A DNA stretch of 64,000 nt from positions 49,370 through 113,369 of the forward strand of contig JAJOZX010012025.1 in the NCBI GenBank assembly GCA_023014485.1. The letters run 5' to 3'. Below, one piece after another: positions 30,485 through 41,121 of the stretch (its first letter is position 1; each line of letters starts with the position of its first letter). The position numbers were made by a program, and so were the translations under genes. Source of the DNA: Bathynomus jamesi (Eukaryota; Arthropoda; Malacostraca; Isopoda; Cirolanidae). The notes under the pieces were generated by a model, which worked only from the letters and a program-made list of their open reading frames with translations, made no database searches and had not been told where the DNA came from.

Positions 30485-32033
30485 AGAATGATATTAATAC
30501 AATAATATAACATCCTAACTAATTGAAACTAGATGATAACAAATGGTTTGTTATAATATAGATTTATATACACAACATGAGTCGGGGTGGTTAAGTTACA
30601 ATGCAGAATAATTAGAAAATCAAATCCTTAACATGACACTTGCTTAGAGAGTTCTTAACGAACCAAGGACCTGAGCCGAACCGGCTGCCCAAAGGGAGAG
30701 GCACGCACTCGCAAGAGGGGTGAGGCTTCGACTGCCTTCTCAAAGTGTTTGCACTTTCCCCTGGAGAAACTCCCATGGTGCCACGTTTACAAAATATTCT
30801 TAAGGTTGCCAAGGTTGTCTAACAATGATATTAGCAAAGGAATTTATATAATTTTGGTTCTACACTTAACTCCTTCATGTGGTTTATATTAGCCGAAAAG
30901 AACATTTAGAATTTAGGAATCTCTGTTTAAGATTATAGATTTGACACACTGGAGTCAAGGTTAAGAAAGAGGCCAGATGATCCACTGGGGCATCGAGGCG
31001 AGTTATAAAATATTAAAAATTCAAAGATTAGTACTTTAATTTATGAAAACAGAATAAAAGGATTCATACGTTAATTTAGACAAACAATGATATTGTTAAA
31101 TTTAAAAAAAAATTATTTTCCTGTGGAAAACCTCCACATGGTTCCCTTCCCAGAGTTGGAACTAGGGGGTTAGTTTGAATATCCTCTCAGACAACAGCCA
31201 TTGGATGTAGTGTTATATGGAGACAAAGAATAGTTACAGAAGTAGTTGGATGTAATGTTCCATAAGGAAAAAAAGAAATAGTTAAATAAAATACATCTAC
31301 TTCGTACTTAATCCACTATATTTATCAGTTAAATTTTACACTAAAATCGATACGTATGCACTACTGAACACTTATAGTTAACGGTCACTTGTGTGTCCTT
31401 GAGCACTTGGAGTCTGATTTGTCTAGGTCCACTTTTTACACTGGTCTAAGTTCACCGTATGCATACAGTTTTAAATCAAACGCGATTTTTATCAACTTTA
31501 TGAGAACAAAATTTGAGAGATGAATTTTCAATGAACTATTGGAAAAGTACTTAAGTGAAATTGATACGATTTCTGCAAGGTTTTGAACGGATATGGGTCG
31601 TTTGAGAACTTTTTTAGAACTTTGGAATTGACTAAACTCTATAGCGTGGAAGGTACAAAATTTTAGGGTATTGTGCAGTGAAAGGTTTACGTGTGGACAT
31701 TGATCAAGTTTTTTTGGATGTACGCGTTGGCGGCTAATTGCCTCCGTCACCAATCATTCCACGTCTCGAGCGTATTTCAATAAATTAGTACAGGGCCTGA
31801 ATACATGGGTATCGCCTAAACGGGTATATGGAGTACGTGTGGTGGTAGCTCCTGAATGGAAATACGGTTAAAGAACAATTTGTAAATGGGATAAACCGCC
31901 GACGTTATGATTATTGTTCTTCGTTTCGTGTATTCGGTCCTTTTGGAGCTACGCGAGTGACTTTAGTGATGGAAGTTCTGCTTCTGAAATCAAAGTGGCA
32001 GATGGCTCCAGAAAATTGTGACCAATCAAATAT
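30485..32033 (-). other. Host LTR element, 3' non-coding region
   Basis: Between the last reading frame and the polypurine tract I see no domain. Short minus-strand frames (31753-31436, 30812-30612) have no recognisable motif. The area is AT-rich, with two similar ACATCCAA...GGAGACAAAGAATAGTTAC/TGGATGTAATGTTCC stretches near 31200-31265. Confidence 0.5.
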
Positions 32034-33172
32034 TCAGGAACAGGCAGGAGTCTGAACGAGTGGGGCCAATCTTGGAGATAGCTTTGAAGGGCGGTGGCCT
32101 ATCGGGCTGCGAGATAATACAGTAGGGATAGAGAAGGGTAAGAAAGGACTTGAAACACAGATTAAGATGACAAGAACGAAGAAAGCCGATGAATTCTGAA
32201 CATAAGTATGCCCAGAAGCTGTTTTATGGTGGTAGAAAGGAACATTTAGAGGAGGAGAAGGAAGGTTATGGTCAATGCCAATGTCCTTGACCCGTGGTTT
32301 GACCTGAGGAAGAGCCAACAAGGAGACAGGAGAAAAATTAGTATCCTGTTTCATCGGACGGGAAACAGGAGGAAGATAAGTCTTCTGTTTAGTAGGAGAA
32401 AGAGAAGGCTTTCGGCAGGTGTCTAAAATGATACTGCCACATTTCGATTTCCAAACCTTCGGATTAGAAAGTACAGAATCGAATGAACGTTGTCCTGTAG
32501 AGCAATGCAAAGATGCATCATTCCCTTTGGTGGGAAGAGAAGAGTGGCAATTGTCTTCCGAATTCGTCAAAGACGCTTTGTTGGCGCGTGGCAAGATTTG
32601 AACCTCATTAAGACAATGCGACTCGAGGTCATAAGCCGAGCTTGCATCATGTCCGAGGGACATAGGCGAGTTCTCCGTGACTTTACGTAAATTTGCAGAA
32701 GAAGGGGGATCCCTCGGAAAATTCCCCTCATCGAGGACTTCACTCGTGATGTCTGGGAGAGTTTTTTCATAGAGCGCTTCCATCGTGGGGTTTGAGACAG
32801 CCTCTTCATAGGGCACTTCCATCGTCGTACTGAGGACACCAGCGTATCGTGCATGCTACACAAACTAACTGGATGGACAAGTGTATTCCGCGCTTGTCTT
32901 TCCGTACGAGCAACTTCCGAGGGTGGAGTAGGTTCGGGTTCGCTCCCGGTACCTGTAGGCTTAGTCTCGGAATTGGGTGGAAAATCCTCTACCTTTGAAA
33001 ACAGAATCAAGTCATCTTCCTTAAATAGGGATTCAAGCGAAATGACCAAACCGGAACTCAAAGGAGGCGAGTCTTCAGATTTATTTGGAATAACCGAAAC
33101 TCTGGGAACTTCAAGTTCCTGCCTAACTGTGACCGAAGGGAGTGACTCGCTCTCGATGGAGTCACAGGGGTC
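32034..33172 (-). pseudogene. Host LTR element, Ser/Pro/Glu-rich reading frame after the protease
   Basis: Two overlapping minus-strand frames (33226-32567 and 32822-32034) form one broken reading, with the shift near 32820. The product is rich in Ser, Pro, Glu and Lys without a known domain. Near its end is a hydrophobic stretch FFVLVILICVSSPFLPF that could span a membrane. Its first codons (right of 33172) are Maverick sequence. Before that insertion it was continuous with the gag-pro frame at 48705, because both readings are open to the Maverick ends. It could be a linker of a polyprotein or an envelope-like relic; function unknown. Confidence 0.55.
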
Positions 33173-33212
33173 AGTAGTATGGGCGAAAAATGGGAGAGTG
33201 CAGGAATGTTGC
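33173..33212 (+). repeat. Maverick left terminal inverted repeat
   Basis: Forty bases, AGTAGTATGGGCGAAAAATG and on to GGAATGTTGC, match the complement of 48666-48704 with about four differences. Similarity stops after that, so the repeat is short for a Maverick (often hundreds of bases). Confidence 0.85.
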
Positions 33213-34251
33213 GGAGTTATCCCCAAGAGAGAGGAGAAGGAGAGAGATGAAGAGAGGTGTTCGCCTGGCAGGAGCCAAGCGCATATTAAGACTTCATCTG
33301 AGCGCCCGCTGTCTTATAAGGTGTAAATCCGCCACTTGCCTTAGAGGGCGTAAATGGCTTGCACAGGTTGAGTTGCCAGATTGCGCTATTTATTTAACTA
33401 ATGCATATATTATTGACGGTTGGCTTAGAAATCCGTCAGTCGGTTTAGAAGGCGTAACCAGCCATTTGGTATAATTAAATAATAATATCGTTTACAACCA
33501 AAAGAATTAAATAAAACACTATTACATCATTCTGTTTATTTAGACGAATTATTGGAATCAGAAATATATAGAAAATATACAATCAAACGATGGAATGATA
33601 AAAAAAAAAAAAAAAAATTATAATAGTATAAGAAATATGAACGAGGAATATGTATCAAATAAAATATAAAAAATATAACCATCAATATAACAGTACAGGA
33701 GAAATATACACACACAATTATATTAAATAATTAAATATCTTTAAAATAAATGCATGCACTTTATCTTCTACTGCACAAAATAAAAAAATAAAAAAATAAG
33801 AAATACAAAACGATGGAGTATAGCCATCAATATAGCAATTCAGGATAAATTTATATACACAATTATGTTAAATAATAAATAAATTGGAAATAAATACATT
33901 CACTTTGTTCTGCTGCGCAAAACACTAAACTCACACGTAATCGAGTCTACAATCACATCATTATTGTTTTGCACTAAGCAGCAAACGCGGCTTAATATTA
34001 TTTCACCGCTCAAGTTATAGGGAGACCTGTACTCTATATAAATGGCCTTCATTTCGTTCAGTACTATTTTTTGTGCACACTTTACAATCGGTTGGCAAGT
34101 TACCTTTAAATACTGCTAGAATACAATCAAAGCACGCACAAAGAGTTCATCGTTAGCTACAACATCATTATTAAATACAAGTTTATAAACACTCCTTTCC
34201 AATCGAGGGTTTATTTCTACCGACCCGAGCTTTTCAATCGTGAACTCTTCT
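33213..34251. other. Maverick left arm, non-coding
   Basis: Contains a duplicated block of about 145 bp (about 33655-33760 and 33805-33915, sharing CCATCAATATA and CACAATTAT...TTAAATAAT). It also has three GGCGTAA/GGTGTAA repeats at 33318-33465 and a TATAAATGG box at 34036-34044. The frame 33190-33474 overlaps the terminal repeat and is not supported as a gene. Confidence 0.5.
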
Positions 34252-34976
34252 TCACACTGCATAGCGGCAGTTGAAATAATCTTCTAAGTCGTTACGACAG
34301 CTGCTCATTATATAAAGAAATAGTTCTTCAGGGTGAACGGTGTAGGTGAGCTCAGCCCTGTAGCGCTCAAGTGCTTTGTACCAAAGTTCATGATATTTCA
34401 AAGAGTCTAAACTTTTTAAATAAACATCCAGCTCTAGGCCATTCTCACCTTGTTCAGTCCTACGCTCGGTAAACCCATCGAGCAGAGCGGTGTATGCGTA
34501 TTCAAGAACCGTATCAAAATAAAGCATATCCGAACACGCGCGTCTAATATAGGCTTCAGCTTGCGGAATCCAACGATTTCAATCATTCTGTCGAGGATGA
34601 AACGGTTTCGCGTAGGGACAAGAGCGTTATTATCAGAAGCATTCTTCCACATCAGCCGTATATCAATGCAAGGCCGATCGTTATTTATACACAACGTACA
34701 AACAATGGCATATGAGGGGGTGTCACTAATCTGCTCTCTTCTTGTACCTACACCTGCAGGAATTTTATAACGATCCTCACTCCACTTCTCAACTATCACG
34801 AAGATTCTATTCATCTCCTCAACACTTAAATAAACAACATTCCGTTTGTTTGTTTGTCTACAAGTCGTTTCCAGTACATAGTTAATGGCACCGGATTCAC
34901 GCCTGAACACGCGCAACGACTTCGTCACGGACACATCGTACACGGCGTTGAGAATGCTGCTCAAAGGAAGTTCCAT
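34252..34976 (-). pseudogene. Maverick minus-strand accessory gene 1, unknown function
   Basis: Likely start at 34974-34976 (MELPLSSILNAVYDVSVTKS). Open to about 34520, where a frameshift leads into the frame 34527-34252, ending NDLEDYFNCRYAV. The combined product would be about 240 residues, mixed alpha/beta, with Cys-containing SYAIVCTLCINN. I recognise no domain. Its place, divergent from the ATPase block, suits an element-specific accessory gene. Confidence 0.5.
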
Positions 34977-35080
34977 CGTATTCGAGGAGCGCACATCCAG
35001 TCTGTTCAAGCTCTGAGATGACTATGAGCCACATGCATCGGATCGGCTCGACAGGAGGAGTGAGTCACACCATAAGCTAA

Positions 35081-35837
35081 TCAAATGTGTACGGCGCTGT
35101 TCGAATAATTGTATCCCATTATATTGGGTAGGTGTTTTGAGAAATTTTCCGATACATGAAGTAATACCGGTTTTAATGTTTTATCACTCCCACTCCCCAG
35201 AATACGCACCAGACATTTTTGCATTGGGAGATTTTCACGAACTAAACACATTTTATTCACACTCCGGCGCACTATTTGAGAGAAACATATGACCATATTT
35301 TTCCTTTTTGTTTAACAATCGATACTCGTCTCTAAAGTCTGTTAAAATCTCACACAGGCCATTAGCCACAACCTCACTACAAACCTCGTCATGATATATA
35401 TTAATATAGTGGTAAAAATACTTAAGATTCTCCATGATGACAAGATTTACATTTTCAGTCGCAGGGTACGAGTACTCGGTATGATGCAACATGACATAAT
35501 ATCGCTTGTCATACCACTCATCAACAAGACTCACTATCCATATCCGTTACTTCTCTTCTGCACGTGTTGTTTCTTCTACTTCACGGTATATATAAGCTTT
35601 TATAAAGTTTAGTCCCACAACATAGTTCAATACATCACTTGTATCACGAAATCCTACAATGCTCTCGCCAGAATAGCCGTAGAGTATTTGTGCCTCTTGC
35701 TCCTCCGCACGATTCAATGTAGCCTTAAAAGTATCAAAGGAGGGTGGAATAGGGAGTTTTTCAATATCCACCACATCTTGGCACTTTGTCGAATACCACT
35801 TCATAAACGTCGAACACGCAATATTAAAGGTAGCCAT
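35081..35837 (-). pseudogene. Maverick minus-strand accessory gene 2, unknown function
   Basis: Likely start at 35835-35837 (MATFNIACSTFMKWYSTKCQ). The reading passes one in-frame stop at 35547-35549 and stays open to 35253. A shift near 35290 would lead into 35296-35081. The product is up to about 250 residues, tyrosine-rich in the middle (YYVMLHHTEYSYP). No known domain. It is transcribed divergently from the ATPase gene, with about 220 bp between them that could hold a shared promoter. Confidence 0.5.
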
Positions 35838-36062
35838 TACTATTTTCTGTCTACGCCGGAGAATACACGTCTGAGATCCAGGGCTTACTGCGATCAACTG
35901 AGCACGCAGGGAAGAGATGTGCCCAGGTAGTAGCAGGAGTCACGTGATCAATCATACAGGTGGGCGGAGCTTAGAACTTTCTCCTGTACACACGCTGGGC
36001 GGGTACCTCATCGTCATTCACGATTCTGTGGGAGAAGAGAAAAGCAAGACTGTAGAAGATAA

Positions 36063-36689
36063 GGGTCATCACTTAAATATTTATTATATTTTGTAAATGA
36101 ACCACTTAGGAAAAATTCTGTAGAAAAATTCAGGTTCACGAGCCCATCCACAGGTATTATATCTGGACCTACAGGATGTGGTAAAACCGTGTTTATGCTT
36201 AAAATCATTAAATAAAAGGGAGAGATGTTCTCAAAATTTGTGCATAAAGTTATATGGGGCTATTTGACGTATCAATCAGTGTTCAATGAGTACCAAGATG
36301 ATATTTTGCTCCACAAAGGTGTATATGACGTTAATTCGTTAAAGGGAAATGAACATACAGTCATTGTAATTGACGATCTCATGTTGGAGATGGATAAAAC
36401 GTTTGCCGAGACATTTACAGTATTCTCCCACCATCTTAACATAAGCGTGCTCTTCATCAATCAGAATCTATTTTTCAAAAATAGATACATGCGCGATGTG
36501 TCGTTAAATACACAATATCTAGTCTTATTCGCGCAACGTAGAGATGTATCACAATTTGGGGTATTAGCCAATCAAATGTTCCGAATCAGCGTAAGGAGTG
36601 TTTGGAAGTTTATAAAGAAGCTACAAGCCCGCGTTACGGATATTTGCTTTGCGACCTTCATCCGCGAAACACGTTTAGGGTGCTTCTAA
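36063..36689 (+). pseudogene. Maverick genome-packaging ATPase (FtsK/HerA type)
   Basis: The frame opens at 36063 and holds the P-loop ISGPTGCGKTVFML near 36158-36200. It is then stopped by TAA at 36213-36215 and continues in the same frame to 36689 with the Walker B region VIVIDDLMLEMD and the conserved NISVLFINQNLFF. No ATG precedes the P-loop, so either the start was lost or it is provided by splicing. In Mavericks and related viruses this ATPase pumps DNA into the capsid. One stop separates the two halves. Confidence 0.85.
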
Positions 36690-36735
36690 GAACGAATATA
36701 TTTCCAAACGAGCCTGAAACGGTGTATATTCCAGA

Positions 36736-36981
36736 ATGACAAAGAGGCTAAAGAAATACCATGAATTAATAAAAATCTATCATCGACTGCCCCGGGCAAT
36801 GCAGCAGATGTTTGCTAAAAATATCGACTCCGACTTTTTAAAATGCAGCTGTGAAATCTGTCTTAACGTTATAAATTGCAGTGTATTAATGAAACCACCT
36901 CAGAAGGCTCGCCTACGCCGTTACAAGAACGTAATACGTGCACTCGCTCGTAAAAGTCAAACTGTAGGGAAGAAAAAATGA
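36736..36981 (+). CDS. Small basic protein, 81 aa, unknown
   Basis: Starts at ATG 36736 (MTKRLKKYHELIKIYHRLPR) and is rich in Lys and Arg. A central cluster of cysteines (FLKCSCEICLNVINC) could bind zinc. It sits 46 bp after the ATPase and before the interrupted gene upstream of integrase. Intact. A similar small gene at this place occurs in other Mavericks, but I cannot name it. Confidence 0.55.
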   Translation: MTKRLKKYHELIKIYHRLPRAMQQMFAKNIDSDFLKCSCEICLNVINCSVLMKPPQKARLRRYKNVIRALARKSQTVGKKK

Positions 36982-37427
36982 ATTATTGTACAAAGAGGAG
37001 GGTCATTCCTCCTCATCTTATTTTCAGTTTTGGTTCCTTTACGGACTAGATTAATATAATGAAGAAAGTGGTAGTGATTCCACACGAGGTGTATATTTCA
37101 CTACAAAGTTCAAAGAATCCAGACAGGATCTAGATCCCCGTAAAAGCAGGCTTAAAAGAATGGAAAGCGAATTGCTAACCCTATTAAACAGTGAAAAAAC
37201 ACCTGATGAGAAAAGAATCTCATGCCAAGAAGCTCTGCAGAAATTTCTTCACGAGTACGAAAATTATAAGAACCCGACAGAGATTCCCGTGGTTATTAGG
37301 CACAGCACGGGGAACGATGGACATGGCGACATAGGACCTGTGTCCGACGATAGAACTGACCAAACAAAGATTAATGGGTAGGCCACACAACATATCGAGC
37401 ATGTATTAAAAATCACCCTCCCACATA

Positions 37428-38803
37428 CGGGGCTCTAATAAACCTTAGCCCCCCCGCCCATGGCGTAAACCATTAAAGGTACAGTAAAACTAAACATACC
37501 TTACAAAAGAGAATTTAATCTGCATTTAATGAGAAACAATTAAAACTTGGTGCTCCCGCCATTGGCTTCCAAGAGAGCCTGAATTCGCTTTGGGTAGCTT
37601 GCCAAAAGTGACGTGAATAGATCTTGATCGTTACGCAAATTTGCTAAAACAGTTTCAATGTGTTGCGTCATTGTATCCTTCGAAAATCGATTTGCTGCAG
37701 GTTCTTGAAACGAGAGACATTCAACCTTGTCCTTTATAACTGATCCAATGTGTTCATAGACCTTCAGGTCAGGAGAATTTCCTGGCCATTCTTCATTTCC
37801 AAAGAAATCGATCTCATGGTTCCGCAACAACTGTTGAGTGGCTAATGCCTTAAAGCAGGGGGCCTTATCGTGCAGAAGTGTGACCTGATCAACATCCATA
37901 ACATTGTTTGGGTTTCTTAGAAAAGGAATGACATGCTGGGATAGAATAATATCACGAAAATACTGTCCATCCCAACTCTGACCATTTGGCTTCAGCACCC
38001 ACATGAGTTTCTTTGCAGTGAACAAAACAAACACACCAACACAGTCTGGACTTTTTAATAATTCGCGATAATGTTCATTGTCATCGATTTCATCTGGTGT
38101 TGTGGCCCACACTCGATCATTTTGGTAGTTAGGCCGACGTGTTACGTAAACAAAAAATTCATCGGAGACAGCTAAATGCATGAAATCATCCACATCCCAA
38201 TCTTCAAGATAAAGGGCAAACCACATTCTGTCATCGATGTTAAGTTGAGTTTTTCTTGGCTTTGGAAGTTCATGCCAAGGCTTTAAACCTTGCCTATGAC
38301 GGTACAGTCGAATGATCTCACCACTAACGATCTTTCCTCTCAACACTTCGATCTCTCTAGAAAGTTTAGCACAGCTGTTTTTCCGCTTACGCGTACCGCT
38401 TTCAATAATGTCCTTTGTTTCCTGAGAGAGTGGCAAATTTGGGCGCCCAGATTTGGTTGTATCCATTTCACATTCATCCAAAGTTTTATTCCAATTTCTT
38501 TTGACGAAGTCCTCACTTCTTCGCAACTTTTTGGCAACCCATGATCGTGTTATAAAGGTGGCTCCAGCATTACAAGCTTCCCGAAATGTTATTGCTCGTA
38601 TGCGATCTATCACACGTTGCCTCTCCGAATCACCAATTAATTGAGAAGCCATTATATTATCACTTTATCAGCTAGAGTAATTTTAATACTTGCAATAAAT
38701 AAAGAATTTTATATATTTTTACAATCACTAAAAACTATTTCGATATAAGTAAACATGTAAGCTGCAAATTGGGGGGGGGGGGCTAAGGTTTTTTGGAACC
38801 CCT
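37428..38803 (-). mobile_element. DD37E Tc1/mariner transposon, copy 1
   Basis: A 1376-bp element with inverted ends of about 30 bp (YGGGGYTCYAATAAACCTTAG on one side, AGGGGTTCCAAAAAACCTTAG on the other), both running into G/C homopolymers. TA occurs at 37426-37427 and 38804-38805. It disrupts a Maverick gene. It is nearly identical to 59408-60778. Confidence 0.95.
37540..38652 (-). CDS. DD37E transposase, intact, 370 aa (copy 1)
   Basis: An uninterrupted gene from ATG 38650-38652. The N-terminal half has helix-turn-helix segments (REACNAGATFITRSWVAKKL) and a basic GRPNLP hook. The catalytic Asp residues are in HLAVSDEFFVYV and QVTLLHDKAPCF, and the Glu in GNSPDLKVYEHIG. There are 37 residues between the second Asp and the Glu, so it is a DD37E enzyme. 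Length and all three acidic residues suggest a working protein. Compared with copy 2 about a dozen residues differ, including Lys for Asn in the PDLN motif. It moves DNA between TA sites. Confidence 0.92.
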   Translation of the reverse strand: MASQLIGDSERQRVIDRIRAITFREACNAGATFITRSWVAKKLRRSEDFVKRNWNKTLDECEMDTTKSGRPNLPLSQETKDIIESGTRKRKNSCAKLSREIEVLRGKIVSGEIIRLYRHRQGLKPWHELPKPRKTQLNIDDRMWFALYLEDWDVDDFMHLAVSDEFFVYVTRRPNYQNDRVWATTPDEIDDNEHYRELLKSPDCVGVFVLFTAKKLMWVLKPNGQSWDGQYFRDIILSQHVIPFLRNPNNVMDVDQVTLLHDKAPCFKALATQQLLRNHEIDFFGNEEWPGNSPDLKVYEHIGSVIKDKVECLSFQEPAANRFSKDTMTQHIETVLANLRNDQDLFTSLLASYPKRIQALLEANGGSTKF

Positions 38804-39178
38804 TACATTGAGGAATAAAGGTTTAAGTCTTTATAATCTATTGAATGATGACCCCGCCATACAGTGGACCGATACAAGTGAGATCATTGTGGAAGGAGCA
38901 AAGATACAGGGATCGAATATCGTAGACATCGTCCATGATCTGGTGAGAAAGTGGGATAGGCCCTCACCATCAGGATGGAAGCATATTAAAGCAAGGCTAC
39001 AACAAATAAATGTCCCCAAAACAATGATAGGAAATCTGAACAGGTTAAAAGACTTGGAACATGCGTCGCAGGTGACACAATTGAAGACGCCATCACCCCC
39101 GTCGGTAACACCTCTGAAGAGGAGAAAGAAGAGGTTAAACAACGGTCAACCCTACTCACATGCCTCTAAAATACGCAA

Positions 39179-40170
39179 ATGGCTAACATATTAAGAAGAC
39201 GTTATTATGACATTTCTAACCCAGCCTCCTATGGAGGCGTAGATAGACTGTACAGAAGTGTTTACGGAGTAGGAAAAAAAGATGTTGAGAGATTTTTGCA
39301 GAAGCAGGACGCTTATACACCTCATAAGCCTGTGAGAAAAAGGTTTGAAACAGGCAAGACAACAGCTGCTTCGATTGACTCTCTTTGGCAAGCAGATTTA
39401 ACAGACATGCAAAGATATTCAGTGTATAACGATGGTTACCGCTACATTCTATTCATAATAGATGTATTCTCTAGATATCTGTGGCTAATTCCGCTGAAAA
39501 ATAAATCACCTGAAACAGTTGCTAAAGCCACCAAAACGCTGATGTTAAAAGAAAACAGGGTTTCTGTCTATTTTTGTACGGATATGGGGAAGGAATTTAT
39601 AGGCCGTGCTTTTCAGAACATGTTGGCAGAGTTTAATATCAGCTTTTACACTACCAATTCTATACATAAGGCTTCTTTAGCGGAAAGAGTTCAACGTACC
39701 ATAAAGGAACGCATGCACCGCTATTTTACACATAAAAACACATACAGATTTCTAGACATTTTGGGATCATTGGCCTCATCCTACAACCGCTCACACCATT
39801 GCACGATTGGGACAACACCTAACGAAGTTTTAGAAAGAGGTACGCGCCAGAGGTGAGAAGAGATGGAACACCACCACCACCACCACACTCTGCGCGTTTC
39901 AAAATCAATGATTATGTAAGGCTGTCGCGTTCGGGAAATAAATTCGCGAAGGGATTTGAGCAAGGATGGAGACGTGAGATTTTTAAAGTTAGGGCTATGA
40001 GACCTAAAGGTGAGATAATGATGTATTACGTTGAAGATTTGAATGGGCAAGAAATCGCAGGAGGCTTTTACCGCGAGGAGTTGCAAAAAGTGGCATTTAA
40101 TTTAGGAAAAAATGTGTTTAAAATTGAGAAAATTTTAGGAAGCAAAGGTTCAGGAAAGAGGAAAATGTAG
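39179..40170 (+). pseudogene. Maverick integrase (RVE fold) with C-terminal domain, one frameshift
   Basis: The frame 39179-39856 has an N-terminal part with PASYGGVDRLYRSV and the linker DAYTPHKPVRKRF. The DDE core follows: SLWQADLTDMQ, VYFCTDMGKEF and KASLAERVQRTIKERM. A frameshift at about 39850, in a CAC repeat, leads into 39853-40170. That carries an SH3/chromo-like domain (FKINDYVRLSRSGNKFAKGF, YYVEDLNGQEIAG) typical of Maverick integrases. All catalytic residues are present. It inserts the linear element DNA with a 6-bp duplication. Confidence 0.93.
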
Positions 40171-40253
40171 CTGGTGAAATGGCTAGGATACCCAGAAAGC
40201 TTCAACACCTATATAAAAGCTGATGCAATAATGAAGCTTAAATAGTATGCAAC

Positions 40254-41121
40254 ATGGCGCCTAACCATTTCTACTTCACACTCCCGTCCTCCTCGTCCCT
40301 GTCTGTACACCCTAACAACACACTAGCCAACTTTGTAACAGAACTCCACGGACCCATTGAATTGGGTCGTGATTCGTATGAGGTGGGGATGTGTGAAATT
40401 CAGCTGGACACCCTTTTTTTAAATATTAATTATAAAGAACCCGTTTTTACGATTCTTAGAGACTGTAATGGGTGTGAAAAAGCCGGGGTAACTCGGGATG
40501 AAATCATGCGTACCGCCCAACTGGGAGGCACGGTATTACAGTACAGAAGTAACACTAGGGCCGGGTCACTATGGTGAGGCCGAGGATGTTGTGAGAGACT
40601 TAAACGTAAATTTAAAAAGTTCAAATTTTACGGGCGATTTAGTATACGAAATCGTAAACAATGATCCCCATGCATGCACTGTGGCGCTAAAATCGCAGGC
40701 TAACAGAAATATTAAAGACCAAAGAGTGTTCAAAATTATGACCGATGGACGATATCGATCAGTCATCCAAAGAAATACATTTCACGAGGCACAACTCGAC
40801 TTGTCCATCCTAATGTATCAGTTGAAACTGGAGAAAATGGTTGACGGCTATAAACCCCCAGACATGTGCTATATTGACAGCAATATAGTGGAGCAACAGT
40901 TTGTTGGGGATACCCAGGCACGCCTGCTGCGCATTGCTCACATTCCCAACCATAGAGGAAGGAGTTTGAGTATTACATATGACAGGCCCCATTATGTGAA
41001 TGTCGCAGCTAATCTAATAACCAATATCTCAATATATATAAGAACGATTGAGGGAAAAAATTTCCAATTTGGTAACGGGAGCTTAACAGTGAAGCTGCAC
41101 TTTCGACGCACTGAGTTATAA
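40254..41121 (+). pseudogene. Maverick penton-like minor capsid protein
   Basis: Begins MAPNHFYFTLPSSSSLSVHP, followed by the conserved ELGRDSYEVGMCEIQLD that marks this Maverick protein. A single-base shift at about 40540-40575 moves the reading into the frame ending at 41119-41121. The product would be about 288 residues. In Mavericks this single-jelly-roll protein is predicted to form the capsid vertices. Its stop overlaps the next gene's ATG at 41121 (TAATG). Confidence 0.82.

Larger units (their letters stand above)
37061..39194 (+). pseudogene. Maverick conserved gene upstream of integrase, split by a DD37E transposon
   Basis: The reading runs from about 37061 (clear from 37160, MESELLTLLNSEKTPDEKRI) to the transposon at 37428. 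It resumes at 38804 as LRNKGLSLYNLLNDDPAIQW with the conserved IQGSNIVDIVHDLVRKW and ends in a basic tail before 39194. An in-frame TAG lies near 37132. The C-terminal part with GSNIVD...L is a widespread Maverick sequence of unknown function found directly before integrase. Its stop overlaps the integrase start (39179). Confidence 0.65.

Noticed and set aside
32853..33474. Plus-strand frames of 157 and 94 codons over the left Maverick end
   Set aside because: They are complementary to the better supported minus-strand reading and cross the terminal repeat boundary.
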